Counted from the stretch's first letter, positions 28,450 to 38,360 are shown. The stretch: DNA of 64,000 nt from JABLTI01 sp035528035 (GCA_035528035.1 DATKZI010000060.1:1-64000), one strand, 5' to 3'. Notes: generated by a model from the letters alone, not told the origin. Numbers and translations: made by a program.

Positions 28450-30531
28450 ATGTCTTCACTTGAGATTTGGCCAAAAGAACTTCTATTTCATTATAATCGT
28501 ATAGAAGAAAATCTTCGTGAAACATTCTTAGAGCAGGTGATTAATACAACCTCCAATAAAGAAGACAATTTAAGACGTTTTTTAACAATTATTCATTCTT
28601 ATGAAGAGCAGCTAAATAATTATTTGGATAATCCAGAATTTGTTTATTTTATCCTCCAAGGTTTGTTTTATGAAGGAAAAAATGAGAAAGTAATAGCAAT
28701 TAGTTCGAATTACCATGATCATCCAGGATTGTTAAATTTAAAAGCTCAAGCTCTTCTCACTAGCAAGCAATTTGATCAAATTCCTGAGCTTATTACAAAA
28801 GTTAAGGAATTATCAAAAACCTCTGAACCTGTGATTTTGGTTTCTATATTAGCTCTTGATGTACTCTTTAGTTATTATAGTCAGTTTTTTAATGAAATCC
28901 CGCAAAAATTAGTTGAGTTAGAAAATGTTTATACTTATCAAAATAATCTTGCATCTTCTGATTCACTTCAACAGGAATTCCTACTTCAAGAATATCTTAA
29001 TGGATTATCAGTTAAAATAGCATTCAATCGTAGGAATAGTGATTTATTACAAGGTTCTGAAATTGGCAAAGAACTAATTACTCGAGCACGAGATTTCAAC
29101 AATAGATTTCTCCTAAATAAATTACTAAATAATACTGCTTTATGTTTGATTGAGATAGGTCATTTGAAAGAAGGTTTAGCTTTTCTTGAAGAAGCATTTG
29201 ATTTTTCCAGAATATTAGCAAATGAGATTCGTATTGCTTCATTCGCAAATAATATTGGTTTTATCTACCGACATATGGGGTATCTTGATTTTGCTTTAAG
29301 ATATTTTGAAATTGCTTTGGAATACGCAAAGCATTCTAAAAATTCTTCACATATTATAGTTGCTGCTGAAACAAATATCGCTCATATTTTACTTGCCTTA
29401 GGTCGAACTGAAGAAGCACTAGCAAAATCCGAAGCAGCACTTGAAGCATTACATGAAAGCCAAACGACAATTGCTCCTAGAATTAGTATTGATGTAAAAT
29501 ACTGTCGTGCTGATATCTTTGAAACATTAGATAGATTTGATGATGCTTTAGATGAATTGAATATTGCTTTGATCGAAATTGCGGAAGCTCAACTTACAGC
29601 TGAAGTAGCAAAAGTAAATTTAAGGAAAGCTCATATTTCAGCTAGACAATCAAATTTAGGAGATGCTTCAAGACTACTCGAACAAACACTAGAAATAGCT
29701 TTAGCAAAAAATCTATTTGAAATAATTCTTAACACAAAATTACAACTTGCTGAAATTGATTTAATTAATCATAGAATTACAGGTCAAGAGCAATTTCTAA
29801 ATTCTGCATATGCAAAAATTGAAGACACAAAACAATTATGTTCAGAACAAGAATATATGATAGTTTTAATAGATGTTTATATTTTACAAGGATTAATTTT
29901 ATCTTTAGCGAAAAAACAAAAATCAGCTGTTAAAGTGCTCGAGCAAGCAATTGATTTGTCCAAACAAATAAATCTCCCTGAAAAAGAAGAAGAAGCTAAA
30001 AAACAATTAAAAGAGATTAAAGGTGAAGAGAAAAATCTGCTAGTAAAAATTTTCACTAGAATGACAAAATCGATTCGCACTACTTTTACCTTTGAAAGTG
30101 TGGCAAAACCAAAAATAATCGCTACCGAGTTAAAAGCTCTTTATATCATTGCTAAAAAAAGCAGCCTCCCTGTCTATGAAAAATATTTTGAAATGGATAA
30201 AAAAATCGATTTTATCTTGCTTTCAGGCTTATTGTCAGCTATAAGAACTATGGGTGAAACAATTTTAGATGCAAAAGAGGATGGTTTGAAACTAATTGAC
30301 CATGGTAATGTAGCAATTATGTTAGAGACATATGAAGATAATATTTTTGCCCTTGTTTTAACACAAGAGACCTATTTTGCAAGAGAAAAATTAAGAGTTT
30401 TTGTTGAAACCTATACTCATAGTCAATATGTTCATCATGATACAGATGGTTATGTTTTCAAGGATGACCAACAAATAAGCGCATTAGATGAAATGGTTTC
30501 GAAATGCTTTCAAGATATTATTATGAAATAA
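28450..30531 (+). CDS. TPR-array protein with C-terminal longin-like domain
   Basis: 693 residues. Residues 1-530 are helical TPR-type repeats (ALRYFEIALEYAKHS, LGRTEEALAKSEAALEAL, DDALDELNIALIEI). Residues about 555-693 form an alpha/beta domain: LKALYIIAKKSSLPVYEKYF, then FILLSGLLSAIRTMGETIL, DHGNVAIMLETYED, NIFALVLTQETYFAREKLRVFVETY. This is the pattern of longin/roadblock-like domains common in Asgard archaea, which in eukaryotes regulate small GTPases in membrane trafficking. ATG start, SD GGAG at eight bases. No GTPase gene is in the window. Confidence 0.75.
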   Translation: MSSLEIWPKELLFHYNRIEENLRETFLEQVINTTSNKEDNLRRFLTIIHSYEEQLNNYLDNPEFVYFILQGLFYEGKNEKVIAISSNYHDHPGLLNLKAQALLTSKQFDQIPELITKVKELSKTSEPVILVSILALDVLFSYYSQFFNEIPQKLVELENVYTYQNNLASSDSLQQEFLLQEYLNGLSVKIAFNRRNSDLLQGSEIGKELITRARDFNNRFLLNKLLNNTALCLIEIGHLKEGLAFLEEAFDFSRILANEIRIASFANNIGFIYRHMGYLDFALRYFEIALEYAKHSKNSSHIIVAAETNIAHILLALGRTEEALAKSEAALEALHESQTTIAPRISIDVKYCRADIFETLDRFDDALDELNIALIEIAEAQLTAEVAKVNLRKAHISARQSNLGDASRLLEQTLEIALAKNLFEIILNTKLQLAEIDLINHRITGQEQFLNSAYAKIEDTKQLCSEQEYMIVLIDVYILQGLILSLAKKQKSAVKVLEQAIDLSKQINLPEKEEEAKKQLKEIKGEEKNLLVKIFTRMTKSIRTTFTFESVAKPKIIATELKALYIIAKKSSLPVYEKYFEMDKKIDFILLSGLLSAIRTMGETILDAKEDGLKLIDHGNVAIMLETYEDNIFALVLTQETYFAREKLRVFVETYTHSQYVHHDTDGYVFKDDQQISALDEMVSKCFQDIIMK

Positions 30532-30574
30532 ACTTGCTATTTATATCATCTATTTCAAGTTATTTTACAGGAAA

Positions 30575-31903
30575 TCAAATTTTTCTTCTCTTAAGAAATT
30601 TAGCTGTAATGAGAGCAATTATAATTATACCAATAAGTGGAGAAATTATATACCCTAAAATAATTTTTGTTAACCATACCATACGTTCTCCAGTGTCTAT
30701 AACTAAAGGATAAATTTCAGTTGGATTGCTTAAATCAGAACAGTCAAAGATAAATAATGGTAGATTAACATTTGCTCCTGAACGAACAGCAAAGACATAA
30801 TCGTCTTTTACTGCAAAATCTCGAAATGCACCACCGCCTTTGAATTTTGGTTCTTCTTTTCCTAAAAATTGAATTTCATTAATATTGCTGATATCAAAAA
30901 TCATTATTCCATTAATGTTTAATAAAAATAGTATATCATTTATTATCATTAATTTACTTGTAAAAACATCATACTTATTACTATAAATACTTGAAAGAAT
31001 TGTCCCTTCTATACTAAAAATTTCAAAGCCACCTTCTTTGTATCCAATAAATAAATTATCATTATAGAGGAAAATTGAGGTAGGACTTTGGGTTAAGGAT
31101 TTTGTAAATAACTTTTCAGGATTAGCTTTGTCTGTTACATTAATTATCTCAAGTAAATTATTTCCTACCCAAATGAATTCTTCTGTTTCATGGTCCCACA
31201 CGAATACTTTTTGCTGAACCAAATATATTAGATTATTATAGTAGTAAATATCAGTTACAGTTCCTGAATCAGTAAAAAAACCAATTTCTTGAATGTCTGA
31301 AGCATTAGAAAAGTCAAAGATTGATATTGAGTAGTTCAAATATTTATAATTTTGAAGTTTCTCCCAATTTAAAGAAATAAAAGCATAATTCTCAGCTATT
31401 AACATTTGAGGTATTATATATGATTCACTTATACGAGGCCTATCAAAACCGAATTCAAGATTTTTTTCACATTGAATTGTTACATTATTTAAATTTGAAG
31501 TATTTACTGATTCAATCAAACTATTATAGTAATCAAAAAATAGTAAATAAGCTATATCATTTATGACTCCTATTTGGCTTGCACCTGTATTGAAATCTGT
31601 GAATATCGCTTCAAATAAAGTAATAGGTTCTGATGGATCCGAAATATTTAGAATTGAAATAAGATCATTTATACCAACCATAAAAGCTAAATCCTCTTTT
31701 ATGAAAATATCTTCATAACCATTAATCATTATTGGGTTATTAATAGACATTTCTTCGTCATTTTGGTCAATAAACGAATTTACTCGAGTAAAATTAAAAT
31801 TAGTAGTTTCAATATATAATATTGAACTCATTAGAATAAAAATTGTTGAACTTAATAATTTCCTTTTATTAATATACCTCTTTGCCTTTTCTACTCTTAG
31901 CAT
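30575..31903 (-). CDS. Secreted LVIVD-type beta-propeller protein, C-terminally anchored
   Basis: 442 residues from the ATG at 31903, chosen because GGAGAAGAGG (complement of 31909-31918) precedes it; the frame is open 36 codons further. N-terminal hydrophobic segment (LLSSTIFILMSSILYI). The ectodomain has LVIVD-like blades, each with a D-x-S/N-x-x-x-P phrase (ILNISDPSEPITLF, INVTDKANPEKLF, IFDCSDLSNPTEIY). C-terminal anchor (IILGYIISPLIGIIIIALI) then KFLKRRKI. Equal in plan and length to 4668-6008. TGA stop. Confidence 0.7.
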   Translation of the reverse strand: MLRVEKAKRYINKRKLLSSTIFILMSSILYIETTNFNFTRVNSFIDQNDEEMSINNPIMINGYEDIFIKEDLAFMVGINDLISILNISDPSEPITLFEAIFTDFNTGASQIGVINDIAYLLFFDYYNSLIESVNTSNLNNVTIQCEKNLEFGFDRPRISESYIIPQMLIAENYAFISLNWEKLQNYKYLNYSISIFDFSNASDIQEIGFFTDSGTVTDIYYYNNLIYLVQQKVFVWDHETEEFIWVGNNLLEIINVTDKANPEKLFTKSLTQSPTSIFLYNDNLFIGYKEGGFEIFSIEGTILSSIYSNKYDVFTSKLMIINDILFLLNINGIMIFDISNINEIQFLGKEEPKFKGGGAFRDFAVKDDYVFAVRSGANVNLPLFIFDCSDLSNPTEIYPLVIDTGERMVWLTKIILGYIISPLIGIIIIALITAKFLKRRKI

Positions 31904-32076
31904 AATAACCTCTTCTCCTTCTAATTTAATGCTTATATAAATAAAGGTCAATAATACTAAAAAACATATGTAATTTAATGATGTCTTATTTTCCAATAGA
32001 ATTTTGACCACAAATATTCAAATGATAAAGGTTTAAATTACTAGTAAATTATAAATCAGTAGGAAAATTGGTAGAA

Positions 32077-32799
32077 ATGTCAGAAATTAATTGGAAAGAA
32101 AAAATAGAGGCACTAATTGATCAATTAAAATCATCTAATGTGGAAGTTCGTCAGGATGCAGCTTGGAACTTAAATCAATTTGCTGAAGATAAAATTAAGG
32201 AAGTTGAATTAGCTATTCCTGCATTGAAATCAACAATAGATGATGATGATTGGGTTGTTAGAAAAATGTCCATTTTAGCATTAGGAGAACTTAACGTTAA
32301 AGAAGAAATACCTAGGATTATTAACTTTTTAAGAACGGATATCGATCCAGAGGTTCGTGTAGGTGCAGCTTTAGCATTAGGTCAACTAAATGCTGAAGAA
32401 GCTATTTCTGATTTAATCAAAGCTTTAGATAGCTCGTATGATATGCTTAGACAAGTATCAATACATGCTTTAGGGAAATTTGGGATAAAAGCTAAAGCAG
32501 CTGTCCCAAAGATAATAGAGATTCTATTCGAACCTGAAGATACCAATATTGTTCAAATCAATGATTTAGCTGCATGGGTTCTAGAAGAGATTGGTGACAA
32601 ATCAGCTATCGAACCACTCAAGAAAGCATTAAATGAAGCTGCTTACCACGAAAGGAAATTCACAATTGCTTGCGCTTTAGCTACACTTGAGGGAAAAGAA
32701 GGTGTCGGTTTTGCTGAACTCCAAAGAATGAAAGATAGTTATGAACTTGAAGATTACGAACTAGAAACATTCGAAAAAATACTTGAAAAACTTTCATAA
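32077..32799 (+). CDS. HEAT-repeat protein
   Basis: About 240 residues of HEAT/PBS-lyase-like repeats (AIPALKSTIDDDDWVVRKMSILALGEL, DPEVRVGAALALGQL, DSSYDMLRQVSIHALGKF). No catalytic motif; cytosolic scaffold. The ATG at 32077 is 12 bases after AGGA; a TTG at 32068 in the same frame is only three bases after it. It converges on the membrane acyltransferase gene. Confidence 0.85.
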   Translation: MSEINWKEKIEALIDQLKSSNVEVRQDAAWNLNQFAEDKIKEVELAIPALKSTIDDDDWVVRKMSILALGELNVKEEIPRIINFLRTDIDPEVRVGAALALGQLNAEEAISDLIKALDSSYDMLRQVSIHALGKFGIKAKAAVPKIIEILFEPEDTNIVQINDLAAWVLEEIGDKSAIEPLKKALNEAAYHERKFTIACALATLEGKEGVGFAELQRMKDSYELEDYELETFEKILEKLS

Positions 32800-32819
32800 A
32801 AGAAACATTAAGTAAGGCA

Positions 32820-34652
32820 TTAGAACAAACCTAATGCTCCTACTGTTACGATTAATGTTGTTATTATCATTCCAACAAGGAGAACACAACCAATAATTGA
32901 TAGAATGAAGGCTGCAGTATTTATTTTATTTTTATTTTCCGTTTTTCTAGCATTTATTGAAACACCTAAGCCAAAGATGCTTGCAGGCATAAAGAGTATC
33001 GAACATACTCCTACTAGAGATAATATTAATGCAAACTTGGAATCTCTTTTTTCAGTTCTTACTTCGTTCATTTCTGTCTCTTGTTGCATTTTACCAACAT
33101 TGTCAAGATTAATCCATTCAGCATTATAGAATGTCTTATCAGCATCTATCAGTCCTTTTTGCCACCATTTCACAGAAGGAGCAAAAGATTTTCTCCGAAC
33201 AGGAGTAATGTTATTAGAAACTGTTTTAATAAACCATTCCAGTGAACCGATGTATTTTATTTTCTCCCAATAATAGAGGATCACAGAATAAAGAAGATAA
33301 GTTAGGAGAATTATTAAGAAGACACCGCACCATAAAGGTTTTTGATAAGCATTAAAAGTTAATACTGAAGTAACAAAATAAAAAGCATAGAAATATAACC
33401 ATTGATTATTATAATTAGAAAAGGCCACTATACCAAAACGTCTAAAATTCTTTGTTTTATCAGCATAAGTTTTGCTTTTACCTCGAAATTCTATAAATCT
33501 GAACAAGAACATAAAGAACATTAAACTTAAACCATTTACAGCAACAAATTGAGCAATCCAAGAGAATGGAGGAATATGCACAACTTCTCCAGGATAAATA
33601 ACATTCATTGCATCTGAACCCCAATGTCTATGAAAAGAAATATACCGATAAAATTCTATTGTTACGAATAAAGGGTCAGTTCCAGAATTATAGGTTCCAC
33701 TATAAATTTGAAGTAAAATAAAAACAATACCAATCAACCCACTAACAAACATAACAGTTCCCACAAGGAACATTTTTCTTGGAAAATTCTTGCTAATCTT
33801 TTCTTTAGGTTGAGAGAGAACAATTCCAATTATGCTACCTATAAAGGACACAGCTAGATAAGGGAATAATGGTTCCATTGGTGCAGCGAGTGCAGTAAGA
33901 AATGGTGCCCGAATAATGTCCCAAAAAGGTTCATACCCGATCCATGGAGTAGCTATTGAATGGCCATTTGGATAGGTAGCAAAGGGATATCCGGGAACTA
34001 TTTTAGCAACCAAGTTCCAAATTGGTTGAGTTAAACCAACAACAGCAATCGCTAGAATGATATAGCTAATGATCATTCGTTTGGTATTTTTCCAATTACC
34101 TTTGAGAGATAATAATCCCTGAACACAACCGTTGATAATTAGTGCCCAGGCAATCGTGTGGATCGTTTCAAAAATATTCCAACCAAAGCGGAAATTTTGC
34201 CAAGGAGCTTGAGAAGGATTATCTAAATGCCTGAAAAATTCTCCAAAACTTCCATGATAACCGATCAATCCCTCTGTAAGCATTGCGAAAATTAAAAGTA
34301 AGACTCCGCTAATTATTTGCTTTAAAACAATCCCTTTAATCGAGTGACCTTTGTTTAGCTCTCTGTACATACTGATCATATTTCCTGTTGCTGAGACTAT
34401 TAAGAAGAATCCTGCAAGACCTCCTAAAAAAGGAAGTATAATCAATGCAAGGAGATTGATCACTGGTAAACTATTAAAATCTGATAATAGCTTATCAATA
34501 TTCAGAGTATCACCTGTTATATGAAGAATTAGCATTACAACAATAGCTAATCCTCGAGAAATATCTAATGTTAAAAATCGTTTTGAACCAGCTTTTGAAT
34601 TGATATCTTGAGAAATATTAGCAGTCATATTGTTCACTAAATAAAATTTCAT
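32820..34652 (-). CDS. HGSNAT-like membrane acyltransferase with DUF4190-like tail (paralogue)
   Basis: 610 residues, similar to the protein at 15511-17319 along its whole length: KRFLTLDISRGLAIVVMLILH at the N-terminus, HTIAWALIINGCVQGLLSLKGNW in the middle, FAPSVKWWQKGLIDADKTFYN before the last helices, and a two-helix DUF4190-like C-terminus with ARKTENKNKINTAA. Integral membrane; likely transmembrane acyl transfer by family analogy. ATG start with AAGGA eight bases upstream. The duplication is dispersed (17 kb apart, opposite strands). Confidence 0.8.
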   Translation of the reverse strand: MKFYLVNNMTANISQDINSKAGSKRFLTLDISRGLAIVVMLILHITGDTLNIDKLLSDFNSLPVINLLALIILPFLGGLAGFFLIVSATGNMISMYRELNKGHSIKGIVLKQIISGVLLLIFAMLTEGLIGYHGSFGEFFRHLDNPSQAPWQNFRFGWNIFETIHTIAWALIINGCVQGLLSLKGNWKNTKRMIISYIILAIAVVGLTQPIWNLVAKIVPGYPFATYPNGHSIATPWIGYEPFWDIIRAPFLTALAAPMEPLFPYLAVSFIGSIIGIVLSQPKEKISKNFPRKMFLVGTVMFVSGLIGIVFILLQIYSGTYNSGTDPLFVTIEFYRYISFHRHWGSDAMNVIYPGEVVHIPPFSWIAQFVAVNGLSLMFFMFLFRFIEFRGKSKTYADKTKNFRRFGIVAFSNYNNQWLYFYAFYFVTSVLTFNAYQKPLWCGVFLIILLTYLLYSVILYYWEKIKYIGSLEWFIKTVSNNITPVRRKSFAPSVKWWQKGLIDADKTFYNAEWINLDNVGKMQQETEMNEVRTEKRDSKFALILSLVGVCSILFMPASIFGLGVSINARKTENKNKINTAAFILSIIGCVLLVGMIITTLIVTVGALGLF

Positions 34653-34781
34653 CCGAGCTATCCTTTGATGTTATTAAAATTTAATAAACTTTATTCACAC
34701 ATTTCAAATCGTTGTAGCTAATTTTCTTTGTAAAATAAATCCATAGGATCAATTATTTTAAAAGTAATTTTTGAACCAACA

Positions 34782-36617
34782 TTAGCTAGATTTAATAAAT
34801 TCATAATATTTTCTAATGAATTCATCCCAGCGATCCATGCGAACAATAAGTTCTCCTTGTTGTTGAGTGATTTTTTCTGCCAATCTCAATAATCCTTCCT
34901 CATCTGCCATATTACGAGCTTCTAATAACAGATCTTTTGTTTTTTGAATATCAATATTCACAATAGAAAATTGAGTTTTTAACCAAAGTGTTAGTAACCG
35001 AATGTTGTTTGCTTCTAATCTTAGATTGTATGAATTTTGTTTTTTAGCAATAATTTCTAGCGATTCAGTGTATTTTTCAAGTTCTAGCAATACATCCATT
35101 TCACCTGAGATGCTGAATTCGTTAATAAGAAGTTCACATAAATTAATCATCGCATAAACTACAAATGAATGATTGGTTATTTTATCAGCAATTATTTTTT
35201 CTAATAGTTCAATTGCTTTAAACCAATTCTTAGGTCTTGTACTTGCTTTAAGAATTAATGCATGACCTAATGCATAGGATTGTTTGATATACTTACTTCC
35301 TTCTTTTTTGACAATTTTATCTAATTTTTCTAAGTAATTATTCGCTAAATCAAATTCTCCTTTATCAATTGAAATGCTTATAAGAAGAAGGATTGTCTCC
35401 ACTAAATGATGAGTAACTTCCATCTTTTGTTGAATTGCGAAGCTTTTTTGTGCATGATCCAATGCAAGATTAAATTCACCCTTTATCTGGTAGATTTTAC
35501 CTAAAAGCTGTTGAGCTAAACCAATAGAGTAATTTTGACTTTTCGATGGAAGATTCTCAAGAGCTTTTAATGTTAAATCTAATGCTAGATTAATTTCCCC
35601 TTTATCAAAATATATCGATGCTAAGAAAATAGAATTAAGATTGGTATGATATACATCACCAACAGCTTTTGATACATCCAAACATCTATTCATATGATCT
35701 ATAGCAGCATCCAAATCACCTTTTTTCCAAGAAAACAAACCTTCGCCCCAAAAAAAATTTTGTCTGTGTATATAACTTGTACTCTTAGGATTAACTTTAT
35801 CAGTTGATTTACTAAACATTTCAATTGCTTTATCTAAATTACCAATAAAGAAATGGTTTAATCCTAATCTGTAAATAAATTGTGAGTATTTTTTATTGTC
35901 TTCTTTTGCAAGTTCTATACCTTCATCAAAGAATTGTTTGGCTAAACTATATTTCCCCGTCCATTGATAATAAGTTCCAATTATTTCAATACATTCTATT
36001 TCACAAGCTTTATGCTCAATTTCTTTAGCTATTTTTTTAGCCTTAAAACCAAATTCTAAACCTAAGATATAATTTTCAGCATGTCCGCGATTGATTGCCT
36101 CCCAAATATAGATTTCAATTAACAATCTTTTTTCCAAGAATTTTTCAGCTAAATCTTCACTCTCATTTAAAATTTCATAAGCTAAATCAATTTTACCAGT
36201 TCTATCCAAATTGATACCTTGATATAGTAAAATCGTTATTTTCATTTTGATAAGATCTCTTTCGTTCTCATGATCAAATGATTTTAACAAAACCATTGCT
36301 TCTCCGAGAACATCCAAGCTTTCCTTGAATAAAGCTAATTCATATTTACATTGAGCAATAGCAATTAATATTTCAAGAAGTAGTTTTTTATCATTTAATT
36401 CATTGCCAATTTTTAGACCGTCATTAGCGAATTGTAATCTTAACTCAGGTTCATATAGTTCTAGATTTCTACATTTCAAAAGATTAATTTTTACGAGTGC
36501 TTCTTTTGTTAATCCATCTAGAGGTATTTTTTCTAATCTTTCATAAGCAGACCTAAATCTATGCCAATTAATATCCCTTTCAATCTCAGATAATTCTTTG
36601 ATTAATTGATTGACCAA
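34782..36617 (-). CDS. Large TPR protein
   Basis: 611 residues of divergent TPRs (YNLSILEF-type pairs absent; clear ones are YLAKQFFDEGIELAKEDN-like, FIGNLDKAIEMFSKS, KKGDLDAAIDHMNRCLDVSK, IKGEFNLALDHAQKSFAIQ). This resembles the MalT/LuxR-style TPR superhelix without an ATPase or DNA-binding domain. Cytosolic scaffold. TTG start with GGGG seven bases upstream. No enzymatic domain seen. Confidence 0.8.
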   Translation of the reverse strand: MVNQLIKELSEIERDINWHRFRSAYERLEKIPLDGLTKEALVKINLLKCRNLELYEPELRLQFANDGLKIGNELNDKKLLLEILIAIAQCKYELALFKESLDVLGEAMVLLKSFDHENERDLIKMKITILLYQGINLDRTGKIDLAYEILNESEDLAEKFLEKRLLIEIYIWEAINRGHAENYILGLEFGFKAKKIAKEIEHKACEIECIEIIGTYYQWTGKYSLAKQFFDEGIELAKEDNKKYSQFIYRLGLNHFFIGNLDKAIEMFSKSTDKVNPKSTSYIHRQNFFWGEGLFSWKKGDLDAAIDHMNRCLDVSKAVGDVYHTNLNSIFLASIYFDKGEINLALDLTLKALENLPSKSQNYSIGLAQQLLGKIYQIKGEFNLALDHAQKSFAIQQKMEVTHHLVETILLLISISIDKGEFDLANNYLEKLDKIVKKEGSKYIKQSYALGHALILKASTRPKNWFKAIELLEKIIADKITNHSFVVYAMINLCELLINEFSISGEMDVLLELEKYTESLEIIAKKQNSYNLRLEANNIRLLTLWLKTQFSIVNIDIQKTKDLLLEARNMADEEGLLRLAEKITQQQGELIVRMDRWDEFIRKYYEFIKSS

Positions 36618-36759
36618 TAGAATTCCCCTGTATTTATAATTTGATTAGTAAAAGCTATTAGAAATTCCACTAATAGATTTTCAACTATCGTAAATTAACA
36701 TAATAACCTTTTTTTAAATAAATCTTATCAACAAAAATAGATTATTTTTTCAAAAATTA

Positions 36760-37368
36760 TCATTGTTCAACCTTTTTCTCTATCTTAACCTTATCTTTTT
36801 TTACTTCTTTTTCTAATTCATCAATTTTAGCTTCAAAAAGATCGAGCTTCGTTTTTCGACTATCTAATCTCTCGCGATTAGCTAATTCTGCTTCCATAAG
36901 ATAGAGCAACGTTTGTTGTTGCATTCTTTCCTCTAGGTTTTTGATGTTTCTATTTATTTCACGATTAATTTGTTCTATTTTCTCTAAAGATGGATCATTT
37001 TTAGATGCAAGATAATTTTTACTTATTATTCCTAAAGTAATATTTTCAAGTGAGATGTCGAAAGATGCATGCTCATGAATTCGCTCTTGAAATTCCTCTA
37101 TTAAAGATTCCAAATCCTGAGCTCCCATGAGGGCTATTTCACTTGGAGTAAATTTCTTCCAATTAAAACTTGGTATATCCTTAAATTCAACATCTTCAAA
37201 AACTTCTATCTTATCATCTGACGAGAAGAGCTTCTCTTTTTCCAATACCTTGATTTTTTCTTCTAATTTTTCCATTTTTTGTTTCTTTCGTTCATGATAA
37301 GCCTTTTGTCGCTCAGATTGTGTTTCATATTTTCTTGGTCGTCCAACATTCCTCTTCTCTTTAGACAT
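36760..37368 (-). CDS. GRPRKY-motif coiled-coil protein, candidate DNA-binding regulator
   Basis: About 202 residues from the ATG at 37368 (MSKEKRNVGRPRKYETQSER), preceded by GAGTGG. The basic N-terminus holds an AT-hook-like GRPRKY followed by ERQKAYHERKKQKMEKLEEK, then acidic and coiled-coil segments; the C-terminus is Lys/Glu coiled coil. GRPRKY-type motifs are usual in proteins binding the minor groove of AT-rich DNA. It is divergent from the secreted-protein gene at 37493, and two dyad operators lie in the shared upstream region, so it is a reasonable candidate for the regulator (inference). TGA stop. Confidence 0.6.
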   Translation of the reverse strand: MSKEKRNVGRPRKYETQSERQKAYHERKKQKMEKLEEKIKVLEKEKLFSSDDKIEVFEDVEFKDIPSFNWKKFTPSEIALMGAQDLESLIEEFQERIHEHASFDISLENITLGIISKNYLASKNDPSLEKIEQINREINRNIKNLEERMQQQTLLYLMEAELANRERLDSRKTKLDLFEAKIDELEKEVKKDKVKIEKKVEQ

Positions 37369-37411
37369 GATAACCACTCATTTTACAATAGTATTTATAA
37401 AATAAAAATTT

Positions 37412-37471
37412 TTTTGTCAAACTACAAAATATTTATATATGCTACAAAATATATTTTGTAGTAATACGAAA
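37412..37471 (+). promoter_or_regulatory. Promoter A: TATA box flanked by two dyad operators
   Basis: Dyad A1 at 37412-37429 is TTTTGTC-AAAC-TACAAAA. A TATA-like ATTTATATAT follows at 37431-37440. Dyad A2 at 37454-37471 is TTTTGTA-GTAA-TACGAAA. The dyad starts are 42 bases apart. A perfect 20-bp palindrome CTACAAAATATATTTTGTAG (37442-37461) overlaps the left half of A2 and adds an extra half-site. A2 covers the expected transcription start, so a bound protein would block initiation; A1 also lies upstream of the divergent GRPRKY gene. Confidence 0.65.
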
Positions 37472-37492
37472 TTATTCGGGAGGAGAATAAAA

Positions 37493-38236
37493 ATTCGTCT
37501 AAAACATAAACAACAAGCATTTTTTATTATATTACTATGTTTGCCTTTGATTTCATTCGTACAAGTGAATGCTGATGAAAATCCAGTTATCGATTTTTTG
37601 ATTTATAATAATCCTGACGTACAAGTAATTGTTGATGAAATAATCGCAAGTGCAGAAGACGTTGGATTAACAGTAAATCCGATATATATTGATGATTGGA
37701 ACTATTATCTCTACCTTGTTATATATACTACAAATTGGGATATGTACTATGGTGGAACATTGGGAAATAATATACCTGATACAATATTCCAGTTAGCTTA
37801 TGGTAATATGGGCTTACATTATTACTATTTAAAGCATGATGATGCAAAATATGCTAAATTTTCCTTACAATTATATCAATGGTTTTTACAAGCTCAAGCA
37901 GATCCTAGCGTAGTCGATGATGATTACATCAATGATATGATTGACAAATTCCACGATGCAGAAGAACGACTTTGGGAAAAACAACTTATAATCACATTAG
38001 CAGAATTTGTTAATCCTATAGGTGATGTTAGAAATGATGTTCTAATGCCTAATTGTTTACCAGGTCATGCTTTCGCTGATAAAGGTTTGCGATTAGCTTT
38101 TTCACATGCTATTGATAGAACTATAATTGTAAACACTCGTATAGGTCAGGGTTTTACAGATGTGAATATTCTCTATCAACTCTATAGTTGCTCTATGTAT
38201 CATGATACAACACTACCAAATAATTTGCCTACTTAA
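37493..38236 (+). CDS. Secreted mini solute-binding-protein-like protein 1
   Basis: About 248 residues. Signal peptide KHKQQAFFIILLCLPLISFV...NA, then a domain resembling the C-terminal lobe of family-5 extracellular solute-binding proteins (SBP_bac_5): GLTVNPIYIDDWNYYLY, DMYYGG and KGLRLAFSHAIDRTIIV, which parallels the family phrase 'vRqAlayAIDRe'. It ends SMYHDTTLPNNLPT. Full family members exceed 450 residues. The ATG at 37439 lies inside the TATA box and before the SD, so it cannot be the start; SD GGGAGG (37478-37483) points to ATT 37493 (nine bases) or ATA 37487. No permease genes are nearby. Confidence 0.65.
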   Translation: MRLKHKQQAFFIILLCLPLISFVQVNADENPVIDFLIYNNPDVQVIVDEIIASAEDVGLTVNPIYIDDWNYYLYLVIYTTNWDMYYGGTLGNNIPDTIFQLAYGNMGLHYYYLKHDDAKYAKFSLQLYQWFLQAQADPSVVDDDYINDMIDKFHDAEERLWEKQLIITLAEFVNPIGDVRNDVLMPNCLPGHAFADKGLRLAFSHAIDRTIIVNTRIGQGFTDVNILYQLYSCSMYHDTTLPNNLPT

Positions 38237-38247
38237 TCTTTTTTTTT

Positions 38248-38280
38248 GACCGGATACTTTTTCCGGTCTGATTTTTTATT
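38248..38280 (+). terminator. Hairpin plus T-rich tail after mini-SBP 1
   Basis: GACCGGA (38248-38254), a seven-base loop, TCCGGTC (38262-38268): a perfect 7-bp GC-rich stem in AT-rich surroundings, followed by TGATTTTTTATTTTTTT. It separates the gene from the next promoter two bases later. Confidence 0.7.
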
Positions 38281-38281
38281 T

Positions 38282-38341
38282 TTTTGTATTACTACAAAAT
38301 ACTTAAATATAACATAAACCTTATTTTGTCATACTACGAAA
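38282..38341 (+). promoter_or_regulatory. Promoter B: TATA box flanked by two dyad operators
   Basis: Dyad B1 at 38282-38299 is TTTTGTA-TTAC-TACAAAA (perfect 7-4-7 inverted repeat). TATA-like ACTTAAATAT is at 38301-38310. Dyad B2 at 38324-38341 is TTTTGTC-ATAC-TACGAAA. The two starts are 42 bases apart, exactly as in promoter A, and in both promoters the upstream site ends TACAAAA and the downstream site TACGAAA. This indicates a shared regulator. Confidence 0.65.
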
Positions 38342-38360
38342 TTATTGGGAGGCGTTAATA

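Noticed and set aside
37439..37492. ATG 37439 as the start of mini-SBP 1
   Set aside because: It lies at the end of the TATA box and upstream of the SD, so it cannot be transcribed as part of the coding sequence from this promoter.
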